A stretch of DNA of 64,000 nucleotides from Acanthosepion pharaonis (Eukaryota; Mollusca; Cephalopoda; Sepiida; Sepiidae), in contig CAHIKZ030000584.1 in the NCBI GenBank assembly GCA_903632075.3, forward strand, positions 260,001-324,000, given 5' to 3'. A model generated the notes under the pieces. The model searched no databases. It was not told the DNA's origin and saw only the letters and a program-made list of their open reading frames with translations. The position numbers and the translations under genes were made by a program. Shown in pieces: positions 59,838 through 64,000 of the stretch (its first letter is position 1; each line of letters opens with the position of its first letter).

Positions 59838-60130
59838 ATTTATCAGTTATCCTCTAGTTAATTCCCTCTCCAAGTTATCCACTGCTTTAACCGGGTATTG
59901 AACTCACACTCTTTGGCTCCGATCACCGGATCTAACTAACGCCTTTGTCCACTGTGCCATGTGTCCTGACATCCATAAGAACTAGAACTGCCTCAGCGAG
60001 CGAAATAAATGGTTCCATTCGACATTCCAACTACCTGAAAAGGCCAGACAGTACAACGGCCGAAACGTGATAAATATGGCGACAAATATGAGGACAATAG
60101 TCCGAATAATATAAATAGTGTATATATTAT
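59838..60130. repeat. tRNA-related foldback repeat, copy g
   Basis: The antisense body (TTATCAGTTATCCTCTAGTT) is followed by an antisense tRNA-like core (CCGGGTATTGAACTCACACT for the B-box side, CCTTTGTCCACTGTGCCA for the A-box side). The sense tail then has GCGAGCGAAATAAATGGTTC, ACCTGAAAAGGCCAG, CGGCCGAAACGTG and GAGGACAATAGTCCGAATAA. It has the same head-to-head join as copy b. The left arm is lost. Confidence 0.87.
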
Positions 60131-60911
60131 TTGAAAGGTTATAATAATGGGATATTTCTATTTGAAACAGATCCCCAGTTACTTTTTGTGAAACATCTGC
60201 ATTATATTTATCGCCCTGTGTGTTTGATAACTAATAATAACGAACCTGCACCATGTTTGGGAAAGTTTTACATTTATTCAATTATTTCTATTTTTTATTT
60301 GTCGTCTATCAATAATTGTATCTTATTTATATATAAATAATTTCATACCCATGTGCGCATTATACTTGTAATGTTATATCTTGCATAAGTACACACTTAG
60401 GTAAATTAAGGGAATATGCAAAAGTATATATTGAGATACTTATCTATCTGCAAACTAATGACTAAAAATTATTAATTTCTAAGCACGTTACTTCTAAATG
60501 GATATATATCCTCGTAGCATATTAATCCTGGTGATCGTAGAATGTACAGAGAAAATTTTAGATTAAAATTTTGCTAAAATATATGTGCTAGGCTATTGAA
60601 TTATTGATTCATATTTTTATGCATCTTCGACTTTTTTGCTTAAATTTAGACGGAAAAATTTACAAAACATTGCCACATCACAAAATATGCGATTTGCTTT
60701 TTGCCCCTCCATGTTTATACTTCGATTAAAATCTATATTTGCTCATCTGAATTTATTTCGAGAAAGGCACACGAAGTGTAGGTGTGCTTTGTATGTGTGT
60801 GAGCATGTTTTTTATTTGTGTATGTGTATGCTGTGTGTTCATCTGCGTTCGTGAATATTCGTAAATATAGAAAGATATGTGAGCGATTTTGCATACAGAA
60901 CCTCTCTCCCG

Positions 60912-60914
<3 letters not shown>
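60131..60914. other. Unique AT-rich DNA
   Basis: No feature recognised. TGTG-rich near 60780-60850. Confidence 0.5.
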
Positions 60915-60951
<37 letters not shown>

Positions 60952-60955
60952 ATTT
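60914..60955. repeat. (TA)n-(TG)n microsatellite
   Basis: TA run to about 60940 then TG to 60952. Confidence 0.94.
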
Positions 60956-62985
60956 TTAGTGCGTTCGTGTGTATATGTTTGTCTCTCTGGAGATATTACT
61001 GTATATGCGTATGTTTATGTGTATATGCCCACAGATAATTATCAGATACAGAGAGGATTTAGTATACTCCCTCGCCTGAACTGTATTTTAAAACCATTAC
61101 CGAAGGTCGTCAGGGTCATACACATTTATCAATTATGCTGTACTGTTATTGGCACTGTTGGCAAAATAAGTTGCGCCGGACAGTGGAAGTTTTTTTTTTC
61201 TGACTCAAGTGGCCACTGGTAACCTTTTGCCAAAATTCAAATAATTGTTGGACACTTATATTATTACCCAGCCTGTAAGAGAACTTTCCTCAATAATCAA
61301 ATATTTTTAAACTAAAAATAATATATATCTCACTGATTTGTTTATCTTTGTTAGTTTTTCTCTATTCCTGCAGTATGAGATTTTTTTATGGATTCCCGTC
61401 GGGTCTCGTCTTCAAATGCAAAAATTTATGCATACAGATTTTTAAAGAGGAAGACAAGATATCGATATGTTTAGTATATTCTTTATTTACCAACCATGTT
61501 TGTATAAATGTTATTTTAAATGAAGCAGTCCGTATTATTGTCACCGAAAAAACAGAACATTCTATCAAGTATTTAGGAGAATAATTCCAGAAGTTTTAAA
61601 AAGTAACATATGCATATCTATACGTATATTCCTACGTATATGTCATCTTATGTATTTCGTTTTTTTTTTACTTTTATATTTTTTTATATTTTTTACTTTT
61701 ATATCTCACCTTTCTCATTCGATATCTTCGAAAATTTTCTCCGATCGACTTACTCGTAAATATAACGAATTTTTAAAGTTCATCTTTAGACTGATGGAGA
61801 AAATTAAAACACGTCATCATACGCTGAAATAATATAAACTCACAATTGAATGAAGGGCCGCTAATTACAAAGCGTCTAAAGTCACGAACAACGTTATTTT
61901 GCTTTTTGTTTAGTTCATATGTTAAATGTGTATTTAAGAAATTAACTATAAAAAATTATAGCAACATACAAACGAATATAAAATAAAGTCAGTTTATCAG
62001 TCAGAGATTAGACTTCATTTGGTTAATAACCCGGGTTGCGCTTTCGAATACACTGACGGAGAGTTTAGGGTGCTGCACAAGTCCCGGTCGTTTAAAGATT
62101 TACGGTTTATAGATGATTTTTAGATCAAGTTTCATTGACCGATGACCCCGTGTCTCATGGGTGGGCTGTGAGTAATTTTCTTATGTTTTAAACACACTCG
62201 GGGATTATTTACGCCGATTACTTTGCTTTTAGTAATAACTTTATTTTTGTCGTGGCACCTTATTTACTCTACATGTTTACCTTTTTCATTTTGGTTTTTT
62301 TTATTGTTGTTCTCCCAACGAATCTTTCTGAAGAATATTGGACGAGAAAAAATGCGTTCCTTTTTTCAAAGCCATTTAAAATTAATGTAAGTTGAGGTTT
62401 AAATTACAAAGAATACCATCCATTGTACCTATTAATGAATGTTATTAATATAGAGTTAGAAGGCTGTGTTGCATGATGCTTAGACACAGTTACACGATGT
62501 CCGATATATCAGTCATGACCCACACCTCGTCTGATGAGATTATATAAGGTACATGCATTTCAGCCAAGTATATTCAATAGGGTGTGAACATTGGATGACA
62601 GCAGCGCATCTCTTTTCAGTTAAACAAGTTTAATGAGGCACATTCCGACTGAGGGTATTCACTTGTATCTATATGTGGTTCCTAAGCCGGCCTGATGCTT
62701 CATCTTTTAAACTACAAAAAAAACAAAAAACATCTGGACCCCGACTATGAGACTCCTTCGCTACTCATGTTCATTAAAACAGATGCACAGTGCGTCAGAA
62801 TTTAGGGGACATGCTGAAGTGGTTATGGTCAAACAATTGAAAACGAGATCTGTAGGACTATAAGAGATATTTTTATAGCCCATCTTAATTCAAATAAACA
62901 TCAGCAGTACCTTCAAAACGTATGCACACCAATTGAACATTTCCACATTATACAAAGTTATAAAAACTGATTTAAATGTAATATA
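60956..62985. other. Unique DNA, nothing recognised
   Basis: Two kilobases with no family signature. Slightly GC-richer segments at 62025-62170 and 62650-62770 lack ORFs. No exon can be supported. Confidence 0.5.
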
Positions 62986-62988
62986 TTG

Positions 62989-63060
62989 AGTTTTCATGCA
63001 TTGAACCGATCAAAAATAATGCGTCATTTTTAAGTGGAGTGAAAATATTCCATGGTTTAC
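62989..63060 (+). repeat. Direct repeat, left copy
   Basis: About 72 bp ending AAGTGGAGTGAAAATATTCC followed by ATGGTTTAC. It recurs at 63774-63845 in the same orientation. By eye about four fifths identical. Confidence 0.85.
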
Positions 63061-63232
63061 TTAATATACAGTCGATATATATTAAATAAAATATAATATA
63101 TATAATAATATAATATATTATTATAATATATAAGTCATATATACATTATATACTTATTGTATACATTATTATATTAATATATATATATTAATATATATTA
63201 TATATATATCATATAATATATCATAATTTATA
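63061..63232. repeat. AT-only low-complexity sequence
   Basis: Irregular ATAT/TAATATA sequence of about 170 bp, nearly devoid of G and C. Confidence 0.9.
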
Positions 63233-63234
63233 TA

Positions 63235-63690
63235 TTTCAGCCCAAGCGAGGCAGAAAGCCACTAGCACGCAATGGGTTAAAGAGAGCTGGAGTGAGAGCA
63301 AAGAGGAGTGATAGAGGAAAGGATGAAGAGAAGGATAGAGGATAGATCAGGGCATCTGGAGACGTCGATTGACATTACATTTGAATAGTTGGAGATTAGA
63401 GCTATCAGAGAAACAGGAAAAGGAGAGAGAATTCCACAGGCGAGAAGTTCGAGACGTGAAGCTATTTAAGAGTTTCAGCAGTGAAAGCGTGACAACAAGA
63501 TGCCAGCCTAGTTGAACGCTTAAATTCATGAAGTCTGGGAACCAGCGAATGCAGCTCGTCAGAGCAGTTACCGTGAAAATATTTGTAAACAAGACAGAGG
63601 GAAGCGACGGCACGTCTGTTAGAGGGCTACTGCAAACGAGACGCCCGATCAGGGCCAATTACATTGCATATCCGTCTCTGGATTTTATCA
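63235..63690 (-). mobile_element. LINE 3' end, copy 3
   Basis: The minus strand reads K-I-Q-R-R-I-C-N-V-I-G-P-D-R-A-S-R-L, then after frame breaks TSRTSRLWNSLSFSCF and LQLFKCNVNRRLQMP. The 3' UTR contains GCGTGCTAGTGGCTTTCTGC and CGCTTGGGCTG. This is the same family as the LINE at 45035-47466, retaining the last 450 bp. The 5' side ends at a TA microsatellite. No poly(A) remains. Confidence 0.85.

Positions 63691-63692
<2 letters not shown>

Positions 63693-63757
<65 letters not shown>
63693..63757. repeat. (TA)n microsatellite
   Basis: About 63 bp of TA dinucleotide at the 5' break of the LINE copy. Confidence 0.96.
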
Positions 63758-63773
63758 CAGAATATAATAATAT

Positions 63774-63845
63774 GAATTTTTGACATTGAATCCATCCAAA
63801 ATATTGCGTAATTTTAAAGTGGAGTGAAAATATTCCATGGTTTAC
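63774..63845 (+). repeat. Direct repeat, right copy
   Basis: Partner of 62989-63060. The pair brackets the AT-only block and the LINE 3' end. Confidence 0.85.
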
Positions 63846-64000
63846 GAAATTATTTAAAAATAAAAATCTGAAAATTGTTGAGTGCATAAATATTCACTTC
63901 CTTTTACAGTGGGAAATATTTCTGTCAGAATTCAAATTATTATTAATCAGGGACCACCCAATTATGACGATTTTATTTCAGCGAAAGTGTCAATGGAAAA

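Noticed and set aside
62530..62545. CTGATGAG at 62530 and CTGATGAAG at 52380 as further hammerheads
   Set aside because: No GAAAC partner at suitable distance and no pairing flanks; single core words are expected by chance.

Overview
This window looks like non-genic, repeat-dominated DNA from a metazoan nuclear genome. I infer a coleoid cephalopod (octopus-like). The reasons are very long (TA)n, (CA)n and (TCTA)n microsatellites, AT-rich unique sequence, many decayed LINE, Tc1 and mariner fragments of invertebrate type, and a dispersed tRNA-related repeat. No host protein-coding gene, exon chain or intact RNA gene could be supported. Nearly all short ORFs are chance readings of microsatellites (YIYIYI or CVCVCV runs), of purine/pyrimidine tracts, or of the large satellite.

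Layout. 1-4.9 kb: unique AT-rich DNA, two microsatellites, a trace of a LINE and one copy of a dispersed repeat. 4.9-13.5 kb: an 8.6-kb satellite of a 55-bp unit arranged in a higher-order repeat of about 63 units. The copy between about 5.5 and 8.8 kb is full of small deletions. 13.5-14.1 kb: an RTE-like LINE fragment abutting a mariner remnant. 15.1-15.5 kb: a foldback element whose arm contains a hammerhead-ribozyme-like fold. 17-31 kb: nested LINE pieces, a 5S-rRNA-like head joined to a dispersed repeat, tRNA-like sequences, a small MITE, an internally deleted Tc1 element, purine-rich tracts and more repeat copies. 31-40 kb: (TCTA)n arrays, another LINE tail, and two related foldback elements sandwiched between microsatellites. 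42-47.5 kb: LINE remnants in both orientations, then the best coding relic, a 2.4-kb LINE with endonuclease end, reverse transcriptase, 3' UTR and poly(A). 49-54.7 kb: mariner pieces, two dispersed-repeat copies, a second type of LINE reverse transcriptase, and a tRNA-headed short element with a hammerhead-like tail between direct repeats. 56.7-58.8 kb: a Tc1-like DD37E transposon with both inverted terminal repeats, inserted in a TA microsatellite and itself split by a solo LTR. 59.5-64 kb: microsatellites, another dispersed repeat and a LINE 3' end between direct repeats.

There is no operon-like or pathway logic. The biology is that of transposon accumulation, nesting and decay. The most interesting thread is a recurrent fold, C-U-G-A-N-G-A / short hairpin / G-A-A-A-C, in several unrelated-looking short elements. 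In two places (15152-15197 and 53968-54012, both minus strand) the flanks also pair as stem I of a type I hammerhead ribozyme, although each core departs from the textbook one. Together with foldback structure, direct repeats and microsatellite targets, this suggests non-autonomous, ribozyme-bearing retroelements (Penelope- or retrozyme-like). That last step is inference. All calls come from reading the sequence; no search or folding program was run.
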